In this document: positions 9,131 to 17,136 of the stretch, piece by piece | How the letters are laid out: each line of letters opens with the position of its first letter | How positions within the stretch are numbered: position 1 is the stretch's first letter | Assembly: GCF_000758165.1 (NCBI RefSeq) | Contig: NZ_JNUP01000048.1 | Location: forward strand, 48,905 to 112,904 | Source: Spirochaeta lutea | Lineage (GTDB): Bacteria; Spirochaetota; Spirochaetia; DSM-27196; Salinispiraceae | Direction of reading: 5' to 3' | Length of the DNA stretch: 64,000 nucleotides | The notes under the pieces: model-generated | Told to the model about the DNA's origin: nothing | Database searches by the model: none | The model's input: the letters and a program-made list of their open reading frames with translations, nothing else | Program-made: the position numbers and the translations under genes

Positions 9131-9470
9131 TCCCGTTTCTCCTTTCCTGTTTTTTCCTGGTTATGCTGCCCCCGGGCCGGTGCCGTCTGTTCTGGTTTTC
9201 CCGGCCGATCATTGTGGGGCGCAGGGATACCCCGGCACCCCGGGCCGGTGCATCCTCTTTTCTCGGCACCCCGGGCTGTCTGTAGTCTCGACACCCCGGC
9301 CGGTGCATTCACTTTTCTCGGCACGGAACTACCCCCAGCCGTTTTACAGTGCAACCTACTAAGACACCGGCAGGCTCGTGCACCCTCGGGCTTGGGTTCC
9401 CAACCACGGCCGCATCAGCTCACAAACCGAACCTGGGACCAAAACACCCCATTGCCCCAAGGAACCGTGC
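9131..9470. other. GC-rich intergenic repeat region between kduI and kduD
   Basis: 340 bp with no convincing gene. It is rich in CCCGG/CCGGG palindromes and contains a direct repeat beginning GGCCGGTGCAT and ending TCTCGGCAC at 9243-9269 and again at 9298-9324 (offset 55 bp). It interrupts an otherwise close gene pair, so it may be REP-like or carry a processing structure. Confidence 0.5.
9243..9324. repeat. Imperfect direct repeat with REP-like palindromes
   Basis: Two copies of about 27 bp, GGCCGGTGCAT followed by CTTTTCTCGGCAC, lie 55 bp apart with only a few differences. The intervening CACCCCGGG blocks are themselves palindromic. Confidence 0.6.
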
Positions 9471-10307
9471 TTACCGCAGGTCCGCCATATCCACATGATC
9501 CATGTCGTCAAAGGTCTGGTTTTCCCCAGCCATTCCCCATATAAAGGTGTATTTTCCGGTTCCGACCCCGGAGTGAATGGACCAGGACGGCGAGATCACC
9601 GCCTGCTGGTTAGCCATAACGATGTGCCGGGTCTCCCGGGGCTGGCCGTGGAGATGGAACACCCGGGTCTGGGCATCCATGTCAAAGTAGAAGTAAACCT
9701 CCATGCGGCGCTCGTGGGTGTGGCAGGGCATGGTATTCCACACACTGCCCTCTTCCAGAACCGTCATGCCCATGGAAAGCTGACAGCTCTTACACACCGC
9801 GGGATGGACATACTGGTAGATTGTGCGGACATTCAAACTCTCCCGGGATCCCAGGGTGCGGGGATTCGCCTGGTCCTTGGTAATGCGGACCGTGGGGTAG
9901 CTCTGGTGGGCGGGGCTGCTCATCAGGTAGAAGAGGGGCGCCTGGCTGCCTGAAACCGCCTTAAAGCTCACCGACTGGGTCCCCATGCCGATGTACATCC
10001 CGTCCCCCTTGGACAGCTCGTACTCCTTCCCCTGGGCCGTCACCACACCCCGGCCGGCGATACAAATTACCCCCAACTCCCGGCGTTCCAGAAACACATC
10101 CGTACCAAAATCCTTCCCGCCCCTCAGGGCAAGCTCCGCTTCCACCGGCGCCGCCCCCCCGAAGACAACCCGGTCTACGTGGCTATAGGTCAGGGAAATC
10201 TCATCAGGCACAAACACGTGGTCCACCAGAAAATGATCCCGAAGCTGCTGGGTATCGTACCCCCTGGCATCCTCGGGATGATTGGCATATCGAATATCAA
10301 GGCTCAT
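9471..10307 (-). CDS. kduI: 5-keto-4-deoxyuronate isomerase
   Basis: The 278-aa cupin-fold enzyme is full length for KduI (E. coli 278 aa). It isomerises 4-deoxy-L-threo-5-hexosulose uronate, the product of pectin lyase and unsaturated-uronate pathways, to 2,5-diketo-3-deoxygluconate. Characteristic stretches include LTYSHVDRVVFGGAAPVE, GDGMYIGMG, the metal-ligand block PCHTHERRMEVYFYFD, and WSIHSGVGT. AAGGAG lies 8 bp before the ATG. It sits between kdgK and kduD on the minus strand. Confidence 0.95.
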   Translation of the reverse strand: MSLDIRYANHPEDARGYDTQQLRDHFLVDHVFVPDEISLTYSHVDRVVFGGAAPVEAELALRGGKDFGTDVFLERRELGVICIAGRGVVTAQGKEYELSKGDGMYIGMGTQSVSFKAVSGSQAPLFYLMSSPAHQSYPTVRITKDQANPRTLGSRESLNVRTIYQYVHPAVCKSCQLSMGMTVLEEGSVWNTMPCHTHERRMEVYFYFDMDAQTRVFHLHGQPRETRHIVMANQQAVISPSWSIHSGVGTGKYTFIWGMAGENQTFDDMDHVDMADLR

Positions 10308-10414
10308 ACACTTCTCCTTTTTATTGTTATCAGGGTCTAGGGTGATTCACATGCCCGGCCCTCATCCGGCGGATTTTAAAACCCCGGCCGGACCGTTTTT
10401 CCATCTCCCGCCTG

Positions 10415-11461
10415 CTACCGCTGAACCCGGCCGGATCCGTCGCCACCGGCTAAGGTCTCTACCTCCTGGCGCTGTGCCAGATTAAAATCCCCGGGTATGG
10501 AGTGCTTCAGGGCAGAAGCCGCCACGGCGAAATTAATTACCCGCTCCTGATCCCCGGGGAACTCCAGCAAGCCGAAGATCAAACCGGCGCTGAAGCTGTC
10601 TCCCCCCCCTACCCGGTCGATAATGTCATCAATGGCGTACTTACGGCTCACGGTAAAACCCTCCGGCCCGGCCAGGGCAGCGGACCATCCGTTTTTATCC
10701 GCTGAAATACTCTGGCGCATGGTAATAGCCACGGTCTTGACTCCCGGGTAGGCTTGCTTCACCCGGCCGGCCAGATCCTCATACACCGCCGCATCCAAAT
10801 GTCCCTGGGTCACATCAAGGCCCTGGGCGGATATTCCCAGACAGAGCTGGATATCCTCCTCATTAGCAATGACCACATCGGCATACTGGGTAATACCCGC
10901 CATAACCTCCGGGGCAGACTTTCCGTAGTTCCAGAGCTTTTTCCGGAAGTTAAGGTCTATGGAAACCGGAACACCCCGCTGACTAGCCTGCTGCACCGCC
11001 TCCAGGGCGGTATCTGCAGCACTCTGGCTCAGGGCCGGGGTAATCCCGGTAATGTGGAACCACCGGGCATCCCTGAATATATCCTCCCACTCAAAGTCCC
11101 CGGGGCGGACCCGGGAGATCCCGGTTTCTTCGCGGTCGTAAATAACCTTGCTGGGCCGTTGATTCGCCCCGGTCTCTAAAAAATAGATCCCCAATCGGCC
11201 CGGGCCCCGGCGGACGAAGGAGACATCCACCCCAAAACGCTGTAGTTCTCCCAGGGCTGCAGTCCCGATATCATGATCAGGCACCACCGATACAAACCGA
11301 GAGGGGATCCCCAAAATACTCAAGGACACCGCCACATTCGATTCCCCGCCGCCGAAGCTTGCCTCCAGGGCCGGGGACTGAAAAAACCGCTCATGGCCCG
11401 GCGATTTGAGCCGAAGCATTATTTCTCCAAGGGTTACAACCCGTTTTTCTTTGGTATTCAT
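10415..11461 (-). CDS. kdgK: 2-dehydro-3-deoxygluconokinase
   Basis: The 348-aa PfkB/ribokinase-family sugar kinase phosphorylates 2-keto-3-deoxygluconate to KDPG. The N-terminal substrate region reads GGGESNVAVSLSILG. The catalytic GGGDSFSAGL motif lies around residue 285-295. The start ATG at 11461 is preceded by GAGGG. It is divergent from eda across a perfect KdgR-type palindrome, so both are likely derepressed by KDG. Downstream are kduI and kduD. The assignment to KdgK rather than another PfkB kinase rests mostly on context plus good overall resemblance. Confidence 0.88.
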   Translation of the reverse strand: MNTKEKRVVTLGEIMLRLKSPGHERFFQSPALEASFGGGESNVAVSLSILGIPSRFVSVVPDHDIGTAALGELQRFGVDVSFVRRGPGRLGIYFLETGANQRPSKVIYDREETGISRVRPGDFEWEDIFRDARWFHITGITPALSQSAADTALEAVQQASQRGVPVSIDLNFRKKLWNYGKSAPEVMAGITQYADVVIANEEDIQLCLGISAQGLDVTQGHLDAAVYEDLAGRVKQAYPGVKTVAITMRQSISADKNGWSAALAGPEGFTVSRKYAIDDIIDRVGGGDSFSAGLIFGLLEFPGDQERVINFAVAASALKHSIPGDFNLAQRQEVETLAGGDGSGRVQR

Positions 11462-11501
11462 ACCCTCATTATACCCCTCTTTCCCGGTTCGTCAAGTTTT
11501 T

Positions 11502-11516
11502 TGAAACATTGTTTCA
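11502..11516. promoter_or_regulatory. KdgR operator (perfect palindrome)
   Basis: TGAAACATTGTTTCA is a perfect 7-1-7 palindrome in an AT-rich setting. It matches the operator known for KdgR of enterobacteria. It lies between the divergent kdgK and eda start codons (41 bp and 57 bp away), where one bound repressor can control both. The KdgR-like protein is encoded at 7311-8159. Confidence 0.88.
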
Positions 11517-11572
11517 TTTTTTACCAATCTGCGCTACAATGGTTCCATAAACGAATCCATGGAGGAACACAC

Positions 11573-12547
11573 ATGAACACCATCACCGATTTGACAGATA
11601 TGGAACAGCAGCTTTTCACCACCGGTCTTGTGCCGGTGGTTACCATCCAGGACGCCGGAGATGCCAAGGGCCTGGGAACCGCCCTGGTCCGGGGCGGCAT
11701 TCCCGTGGCCGAGATCACCTTTCGGACCCCTGCAGCCGCGGATGGCATCCGGACCATGGCCCAGGAGGTCCCGGAGGTCCTGGTAGGTGCAGGCACAGTA
11801 ATCAACCGCGACCTCGCCAAGCAGGCAATCCAAGCCGGAGCCCGGTTCATCGTGAGCCCGGGATTCAACCCCCGGGTGGTGGATTATTGCCGGGAACAGA
11901 ACGTCCCGGTAATTCCGGGCATCAACAACCCCGGAGGCATTGAGGCTGCCCTGGAAGCCGGCCTGACCACCCTCAAGTTCTTTCCCGCCGAGGCATCAGG
12001 GGGCGCGGCCATGATTAAGGCCCTGGCAGCCCCCTTCCCCCAGGTCCGGTTCATGCCCACCGGGGGGATCTCCCCCAAAAATCTGGGTGATTATGCAAAA
12101 ATCCCCAGCATCCTCGCAATAGGAGGCAGCTGGATGGTCCCCGGGAAGGCCGTTGAATCCCGGTCCTGGGATGAGATCGCCGGGCTCTGCCGGGAGGCCC
12201 GCACCAGCCTTCAGGGCTTCTCCTTCGCTCATCTGGGCATAAACAGCGACGGCGAGCAGCATAGCAGCTCCATTGCCCGGTTCTTCTCAAGCCTCGGCTT
12301 TCCGGTAAGCCAAGGCGCCACCTCCTACTTCGCCTCTGAGTTCCTGGAAATCATGAAGGCACCCTACCGGGGCAGTCATGGCCACCTAGCCATCCGTACC
12401 CACAACATCCCCCGGGCGGCGGCCTTTCTCCATGCCCTGGGCTTCACCACCCAGGACGAAACCGCCAAGTACAAGGACGGACGGCTCATTGCCCTCTACC
12501 TCGAGCCCGAGGTCGCCGGCTTCGCCATCCACCTGCTCCAGGCCTAA
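11573..12547 (+). CDS. eda: KDPG aldolase with C-terminal VOC-like domain
   Basis: A 324-aa protein. Residues 1 to about 210 are a complete class I KDPG/KHG aldolase: the AEITFRTPAA block, VGAGTV, FIVSPGFNP, PGINNPGGIE and LKFFPAEASGG with the Schiff-base lysine, then FMPTGGI. It cleaves KDPG to pyruvate and glyceraldehyde-3-phosphate. Residues about 220-324 form a second domain that looks like a glyoxalase/VOC half (FAHLGINSDG, HLAIRTHNIPRAAAFLHALGF). E. coli Eda is 213 aa and lacks it. Such tails exist in some anaerobes, and their function is unknown to me. The ATG at 11573 follows GGAGG; a longer in-frame reading upstream is rejected because it would cross the KdgR operator. Confidence 0.92.
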   Translation: MNTITDLTDMEQQLFTTGLVPVVTIQDAGDAKGLGTALVRGGIPVAEITFRTPAAADGIRTMAQEVPEVLVGAGTVINRDLAKQAIQAGARFIVSPGFNPRVVDYCREQNVPVIPGINNPGGIEAALEAGLTTLKFFPAEASGGAAMIKALAAPFPQVRFMPTGGISPKNLGDYAKIPSILAIGGSWMVPGKAVESRSWDEIAGLCREARTSLQGFSFAHLGINSDGEQHSSSIARFFSSLGFPVSQGATSYFASEFLEIMKAPYRGSHGHLAIRTHNIPRAAAFLHALGFTTQDETAKYKDGRLIALYLEPEVAGFAIHLLQA

Positions 12548-12710
12548 CACGCCGAATCTCCCGGTGCCCCGGGCTCGTGGCCGGATGATCCCCTGGGCAC
12601 CCGGGGTCAGGCGGTCTCAGGCAGGAGAACGGCCGGCCAGATCCCGTCCCAAAACCCCAAGCCCCCAAGACCCCGGACCATGGCCTCCAGCCCCAGCAAC
12701 CCGGCCCGGA

Positions 12711-14024
12711 CTAGTCACCCAGTCCGGGCTCTTCCACAAAAAACTTGGCAAGCTCCCGGTTCGTCAGGACCGGTAGCCCGGCGGTCATTGCAGCCAGCCC
12801 CGGCTCAACCTGTCCATCCCCGGCACTCAGGGATACCCGGTAATCCCGAATATCCAGGCCGGTAACCGGTGATTCGGGCAGCCCGGCGATGAACCCCAGG
12901 GTTGCCCGGCAGTTCCGTGCCGATAGCCCCTCCACCCGGATATCACGGATCACCGGGGTCGCAGGGGTCCGATCCTGGGGATCAAGGGAAAACAACCGCG
13001 GATCCGACTCGTCCGCACCGCAGCGGTAGTAGGCATTTATCACGAAGGGGCATAAACAACCATCTATTGAAATGTTCCGAAACCGAAGCCCCTGAATTTT
13101 CCCGCCCCTGCCCCGCCGGGTTTTGATCCGGATCCCCCGGTCGGTATCCACCATGGTGCAATCCCGGACCTCAACCCGCTCAATCCCTCCGGCGGTTTCA
13201 CTGCCGATGACGATACCTCCATGGCCTGCGTACATGGTGCAGTCCCGGATCCTGATGTCCCGGCAGGGCCGGTTGACCCTGAGACCGTCCTCCCCCGCTC
13301 CGGACTTCAGGGCCAGACAGTCATCCCCCACCCGGAAGGTACAGGCCTCCACCAGGACATCCTCGCAAGAATCGAGGTCCAGCCCGTCGGTGTTGGGTGC
13401 ATCGGCGGGATTGCTGAAGGTAACACCGCGAAAGGTGAGGCCACGGCAGTACACCGGATGGGTATTCCAAAAAGGGGAGTTCTCCAGGGTAATACCCTCC
13501 ACCAGGACATTCCGGCACTCATAAAACTGGAGCAGGGCGGGCCGCAAGAACTGGGTTTCCCTGCCTCCACCCCCCGAGGGGTGGTTCAGATATCCTGGAT
13601 TTTTCGCCGCCAGTTCAATCTCTATGGGATGCTGGGGCTGTCTCCGTCCCGAAGCCCGGATGGACCGCAGATGCTGCCACCAGAGCGCACCGGACCCGTC
13701 GATCCGCCCCTCGCCTCGAAGGGTAATATCCGCCTTGTTCCGGGCAAATATCAGGGGATTCATGGCGAAACACTCCACCCCCTCCCACCGGGTCCAGACC
13801 GGGGTGTACCGGGAAAACTCGGGAATAAACTGTATGACTGCTTCCTTTTCCAGGGTGATTGTACAGCCCCCCGGTAGCTCCCATGGCCCGGTAAGGTACA
13901 ACCCCCGGGGAATAACCAGCTCGCCGCCCTGCCTGCCCTTGAGTTCGGAAAAGGCCTTGGCAAAGACCGCCGAGTTATCCGTCTTCCCGTCTCCTTTTCC
14001 CCCGATCTCCCATAGATTCAACAT
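12711..14024 (-). CDS. GH28 polygalacturonase, cytoplasmic
   Basis: The 437-aa right-handed beta-helix glycosidase has the four family 28 signatures: NTDGLD near residue 215, GDDCLALKSG near 235, GHGGIVIGSE near 265 and RIKT near 300. These supply the catalytic aspartates and histidine. There is no signal peptide; the protein starts MLNLWEIGGKGDGKTDN, so it should act inside the cell on imported oligogalacturonides, most likely from the end (exo). This fits its place beside the complete galacturonate/KDG pathway. GGAAGGA precedes the ATG. It converges with eda (163 bp between the stops, with no clear terminator). Confidence 0.9.
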   Translation of the reverse strand: MLNLWEIGGKGDGKTDNSAVFAKAFSELKGRQGGELVIPRGLYLTGPWELPGGCTITLEKEAVIQFIPEFSRYTPVWTRWEGVECFAMNPLIFARNKADITLRGEGRIDGSGALWWQHLRSIRASGRRQPQHPIEIELAAKNPGYLNHPSGGGGRETQFLRPALLQFYECRNVLVEGITLENSPFWNTHPVYCRGLTFRGVTFSNPADAPNTDGLDLDSCEDVLVEACTFRVGDDCLALKSGAGEDGLRVNRPCRDIRIRDCTMYAGHGGIVIGSETAGGIERVEVRDCTMVDTDRGIRIKTRRGRGGKIQGLRFRNISIDGCLCPFVINAYYRCGADESDPRLFSLDPQDRTPATPVIRDIRVEGLSARNCRATLGFIAGLPESPVTGLDIRDYRVSLSAGDGQVEPGLAAMTAGLPVLTNRELAKFFVEEPGLGD

Positions 14025-14058
14025 TGAAACATCCTTCCATTTTTTATAGTCTTAAGCC

Positions 14059-14895
14059 ATGATTACCATCGGTATGCGGGCCCACGACCTGGGCACCATG
14101 AACCTTGCCCAGCTGAGTTCCGCCCTTCACGCCTCCGGGGTGGGTTGTATCCAATTAGCCCTCAGTAAGGCGCTTGCGGACTTTCCCTACAGACCCGGAA
14201 CCCTCAGTCCGGGGTTCGCCCAGACGGTCCGGTCCGCCCTCGCCGCCCGGGGGGTCTCCATCGCCGTCCTGGGGTCCTACGTGAACCTCATTCACCCCGA
14301 TCCAGAAACCAGGAACCAGCATCTCCAACGGTTTGCCGAGCATCTCCAATTTTCCCGGGACTTCGGGTGTTCCATCGTCGGCACAGAAACGGGGCATAAA
14401 AGCAGCGACGGAAGCCCTCACCCGGCCACCCAAAGCGCCGAATCCTTTGCAGAATTGCTTTCATCGGCAGAATTTCTTGCCGCCCGGGCTGCCCAGGCCG
14501 GCGTTTTTGCAGCCCTGGAGCCCGTGGCAGATAAACACCCCCTCTCCACCATTGAGAGAACGGCCAAACTCCTAACAACCCTGGATCACCCGAACCTGAA
14601 AATAATATTCGACCCGGTAAACCTCATTCCCTCCCAGGGAATCGGCGACCAGACGGATTTTCTCACCTCCGCCTTTCAGGCCTTCGGAGAGCAGATGGTC
14701 TGTATCCACGCCAAGGACTTCCGGATCCACCGGGGTCAAAAAATCGGGACCCTCCCGGCCGGTACAGGAGAACTGGATTATCCCCTGCTCATGAAGCTCA
14801 TCAAGACCCATAAACCGGGCATCCATGTGCTCCTGGAGAACACCAGCCCCGAGTCTCTGCCCCAAGCAAAGGCATTCCTAGAGTCATTCTCATAG
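14059..14895 (+). CDS. Sugar phosphate isomerase/epimerase-like TIM barrel
   Basis: The 278-aa protein belongs to the xylose-isomerase-like TIM-barrel (AP endonuclease 2) superfamily. It has the typical metal-site pieces: GTETG near residue 112, ALEPV near 155, a FDPVNL block near 193 and CIHAKDF near 217, then LLENTSP. The substrate cannot be told from sequence; many relatives epimerise keto-sugars. It is divergent from the GH28 gene and probably linked to uronate use. A TATAGT -10-like box at 14045-14050 ends 8 nt before the ATG and there is no ribosome-binding site, so the transcript may be leaderless. Confidence 0.75.
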   Translation: MITIGMRAHDLGTMNLAQLSSALHASGVGCIQLALSKALADFPYRPGTLSPGFAQTVRSALAARGVSIAVLGSYVNLIHPDPETRNQHLQRFAEHLQFSRDFGCSIVGTETGHKSSDGSPHPATQSAESFAELLSSAEFLAARAAQAGVFAALEPVADKHPLSTIERTAKLLTTLDHPNLKIIFDPVNLIPSQGIGDQTDFLTSAFQAFGEQMVCIHAKDFRIHRGQKIGTLPAGTGELDYPLLMKLIKTHKPGIHVLLENTSPESLPQAKAFLESFS

Positions 14896-14939
14896 CCTTT
14901 ACCGCCCCGTACCATGGGCGGGAATGCCGGATTTTTGGA

Positions 14940-16802
14940 TTATTCCGTTGCCCCAATACGGAAGAACTCCACACTCCGGTAAAGCCGGGTTCCCAGCTCA
15001 CCCATGGTCTTGGAAACCTGTTCGGATTCCCGGAAGACCTGGACCATCCCGGCCAGGCCGGTACTAATCTCATCCACACTGGAATGAACCTCGCTGCTTA
15101 CCCGGGTAATCCGGGAAATCTGCTGGGAAAGCACCCCCATTCCTTCCTGAACCGTTTCTGTTTGCCTTGCGGTCCGAAGGGAATGCCGTTCCAATTCCTC
15201 CACCGATTCCAAAACCGCCTTCCCGCTTTCATCCACCTCCCGTAGCTGGTTCCTGCTGGATTCCGCTGCCTGGGAAACCCGTGAGATCCCCTGAAAAATC
15301 TGGGTAAATACCAAGCCCGTCTGGCCACCCGCCGCGTCTGCTTCCTGGATCCGCTGAACAATCCGGTTCACCGTGGCATCTATCCCCTGGGTGCTCTGTT
15401 CCGAGGCCTGAGCGAGCCGTCGAATTTCTCCGGCGACCACCCCGAATCCCCGACCCGATTCCCCCGCCCTGGCCGCTTCAATGGCGGCGTTCATGGCCAG
15501 AAGATTGGTCCTCTCGGCAATATCACCGACTATCCCTACCATCTCGCGAACGCTGACAGCCGAAACGGTAATGTCCGAGAGTTTTTCTTGAAGGTCGGCA
15601 AACACAGCCTGACCCTGACGGGAGGCGGCCACGAGTTCCAAGGAGGCATCCCAGGTGGCCTGGACGTGGTCTGAGATCTGTCCAACCAGATCAAGGATAT
15701 CCCGGAGGGTTTGAACAGCAGTGGTATGCAGGTCCCGCTGGCGGGTTACGGACTGGGCGGCAGCCTGGACAGCCTGATCAACCTCCCGGGAGCTCTCATC
15801 GGTTACCCGGGATACATCATCCAAACGGGCCATTTGGGAGGCAATGGACTGGATATTCGCCTCAATCTCCACCGAGCTGGAGGACGCCTGGACCAGAGAA
15901 TGGTTCAGCTGCTCCTCCAGGGCCTTGCTCCGCCGGGAGATTTCCCGGATCGACCCCAAGGATCCCCTGAGAGAGGTAAGCAGCCTGGACATATTATCCC
16001 CCAGGCGTCCGATTTCATCCCGGGATGACACCTCAACCTGGACCGTCAAATCCCCCTGAGCGATCCGGTTCACCCCTCCTTCAATGACCCGGAGCGGCCG
16101 GGTTAGACGCCGAGCCGTTCCCAGGGCGGCCAGGGCAATACCCAAGAACGCCGCCCCCAGCCCGCCTATGGCCAGAGTTTGCGCTCGGCGGTTCACCTCA
16201 AGGATGGCCTGATCAATGACAGCAAACTGCCGGGTGCTTACCTGGCGTCCCAGGCTGAGGGCTGAGGAGAGTTCGCTGTAACGGCGCCGTAGACCGAAGA
16301 GGGAGAGCCTCACCCTCGCCACATTCCTGGTGGATGGTTCCAGATCCGCTCCTACGTTCTCAAACCAGGTCAGTACCGGAATACTGGCCTGAGACACAAA
16401 ACTATCCCTGACAACCTGTTCCAAATCCCGGGCTGCTTCCAAAAGGGAGGTTCCGGCATCCCGGAAGAACTGATCGTAGAGGTTTACAATCCCCTGATGT
16501 GCATTCCTGGTATCCTCGCTGATCTCGGGTATGGCAGACACGGTCTTGATCTCCTGGAACACCGAGTCCAGATCCGCCAGGGCTTGTTCCAGGGGGGGAA
16601 TGCTGTCTATGTAGATATCCAAAAATAGACGGCTCCCGGCCAGATCCAGGGCAGTCATGGCGACAACCAGAGTATCCAAGATGCGGCGCTCTTCCCGGAT
16701 CTGCTCCACCGGCCGGTTGGCAGCACCGTACCCCAAGATTATTAGAATGACCGCTGCCAGGGTTCCGCCCACCAGGGCGCTGATTTTTTGCGTAATTGAC
16801 AT
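14940..16802 (-). CDS. Methyl-accepting chemotaxis protein
   Basis: The 620-aa chemoreceptor has an N-terminal membrane helix (about 8-27), a periplasmic sensor of about 170 aa rich in helices, and a second membrane helix near 205-225. A HAMP domain follows (RRLTRPLRVIEGGVNRIAQGD), then the signalling coiled coil with the conserved tip [20 protein letters not shown]. It signals through CheW/CheA, which are not in this window. A TATCAT box ends 8 nt before the ATG and no ribosome site is visible, so a leaderless start is possible. It lies at the edge of the uronate and glucan clusters, so a sugar ligand is plausible but unproven. Confidence 0.93.
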   Translation of the reverse strand: MSITQKISALVGGTLAAVILIILGYGAANRPVEQIREERRILDTLVVAMTALDLAGSRLFLDIYIDSIPPLEQALADLDSVFQEIKTVSAIPEISEDTRNAHQGIVNLYDQFFRDAGTSLLEAARDLEQVVRDSFVSQASIPVLTWFENVGADLEPSTRNVARVRLSLFGLRRRYSELSSALSLGRQVSTRQFAVIDQAILEVNRRAQTLAIGGLGAAFLGIALAALGTARRLTRPLRVIEGGVNRIAQGDLTVQVEVSSRDEIGRLGDNMSRLLTSLRGSLGSIREISRRSKALEEQLNHSLVQASSSSVEIEANIQSIASQMARLDDVSRVTDESSREVDQAVQAAAQSVTRQRDLHTTAVQTLRDILDLVGQISDHVQATWDASLELVAASRQGQAVFADLQEKLSDITVSAVSVREMVGIVGDIAERTNLLAMNAAIEAARAGESGRGFGVVAGEIRRLAQASEQSTQGIDATVNRIVQRIQEADAAGGQTGLVFTQIFQGISRVSQAAESSRNQLREVDESGKAVLESVEELERHSLRTARQTETVQEGMGVLSQQISRITRVSSEVHSSVDEISTGLAGMVQVFRESEQVSKTMGELGTRLYRSVEFFRIGATE

Positions 16803-16935
16803 AGAAAATCATGATACACCGGTTTCATTTGGGAGCTTTTGCATTGTTCAAACCCGATTTTGCAGAATTCCGTAGATAGTACATACGATCATACAGTCTT
16901 CCCGGTTGGGCAGGCTCCTGGGGCTGTGAACCCCT

Positions 16936-16970
16936 AAAAAAAGGCCGGCCCGAGGCAAATCGGGCCGGCC
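16936..16970 (-). terminator. Rho-independent terminator after the glucan operon
   Basis: Read on the minus strand, an 11-bp perfect stem, GGCCGGCCCGA paired with TCGGGCCGGCC around a 6-nt loop, is followed by TTTTTTT. It lies 167 bp past the GH16 stop and before the chemoreceptor promoter. Confidence 0.9.
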
Positions 16971-17057
16971 AAGATGTACTACGCCGGGTAAGGAGGTATT
17001 CTGTTGGGGGACAGAACCTGGGTTCCGGCGCATTGTTAGTATACATAATACCGGTAT

Positions 17058-17077
17058 CATTGAAAACGTTTACAATG
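17058..17077. promoter_or_regulatory. LacI/CcpA-type operator palindrome
   Basis: CATTGAAAACGTTTACAATG has perfect CATTG/CAATG outer arms around a near-symmetric AAAACGTTTA core. The inner 14 bases TGAAAACGTTTACA match the cre consensus TGWAARCGYTWNCA at every position. It lies in the gap between GH16 and the downstream chemoreceptor, with a terminator between it and that gene, so the target gene is unclear. Confidence 0.6.
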
Positions 17078-17136
17078 AACCGGCTCTCCCGGGGGCTATC
17101 CCCTCGGGGAACGGCCCTCAGAAGCATCTTCTGGGC

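Larger units (their letters stand above)
16803..17136. other. Intergenic region with terminator and orphan LacI-like operator
   Basis: 334 bp lie between the chemoreceptor start and the GH16 stop. The region contains the strong GH16-operon terminator (16936-16970), a small hairpin TTCTGT/ACAGAA (16999-17016) and a 20-bp LacI/CcpA-like palindrome (17058-17077). I see no convincing gene. Confidence 0.6.

Noticed and set aside
10337..10353. 17-bp identical word CTAGGGTGATTCACATG also at 44203-44219
   Set aside because: One copy lies in the kduI-kdgK gap and one inside the KamA coding region; a single 17-bp match is near chance expectation for this window.
11273..11572. In-frame extension of the eda gene by 100 codons
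   Set aside because: It would run through the KdgR operator and the divergent kdgK start; a clear GGAGG precedes the ATG at 11573.
14025..14039. KdgR-like box TGAAACATCCTTCCA upstream of the GH28 gene
   Set aside because: Three mismatches to the palindrome, and half of it is the GGAAGGA ribosome site of the gene; chance is as likely.
16825..17127. 100-codon minus-strand reading frame between GH16 and the chemoreceptor
   Set aside because: It spans a strong terminator and has no family-like sequence.
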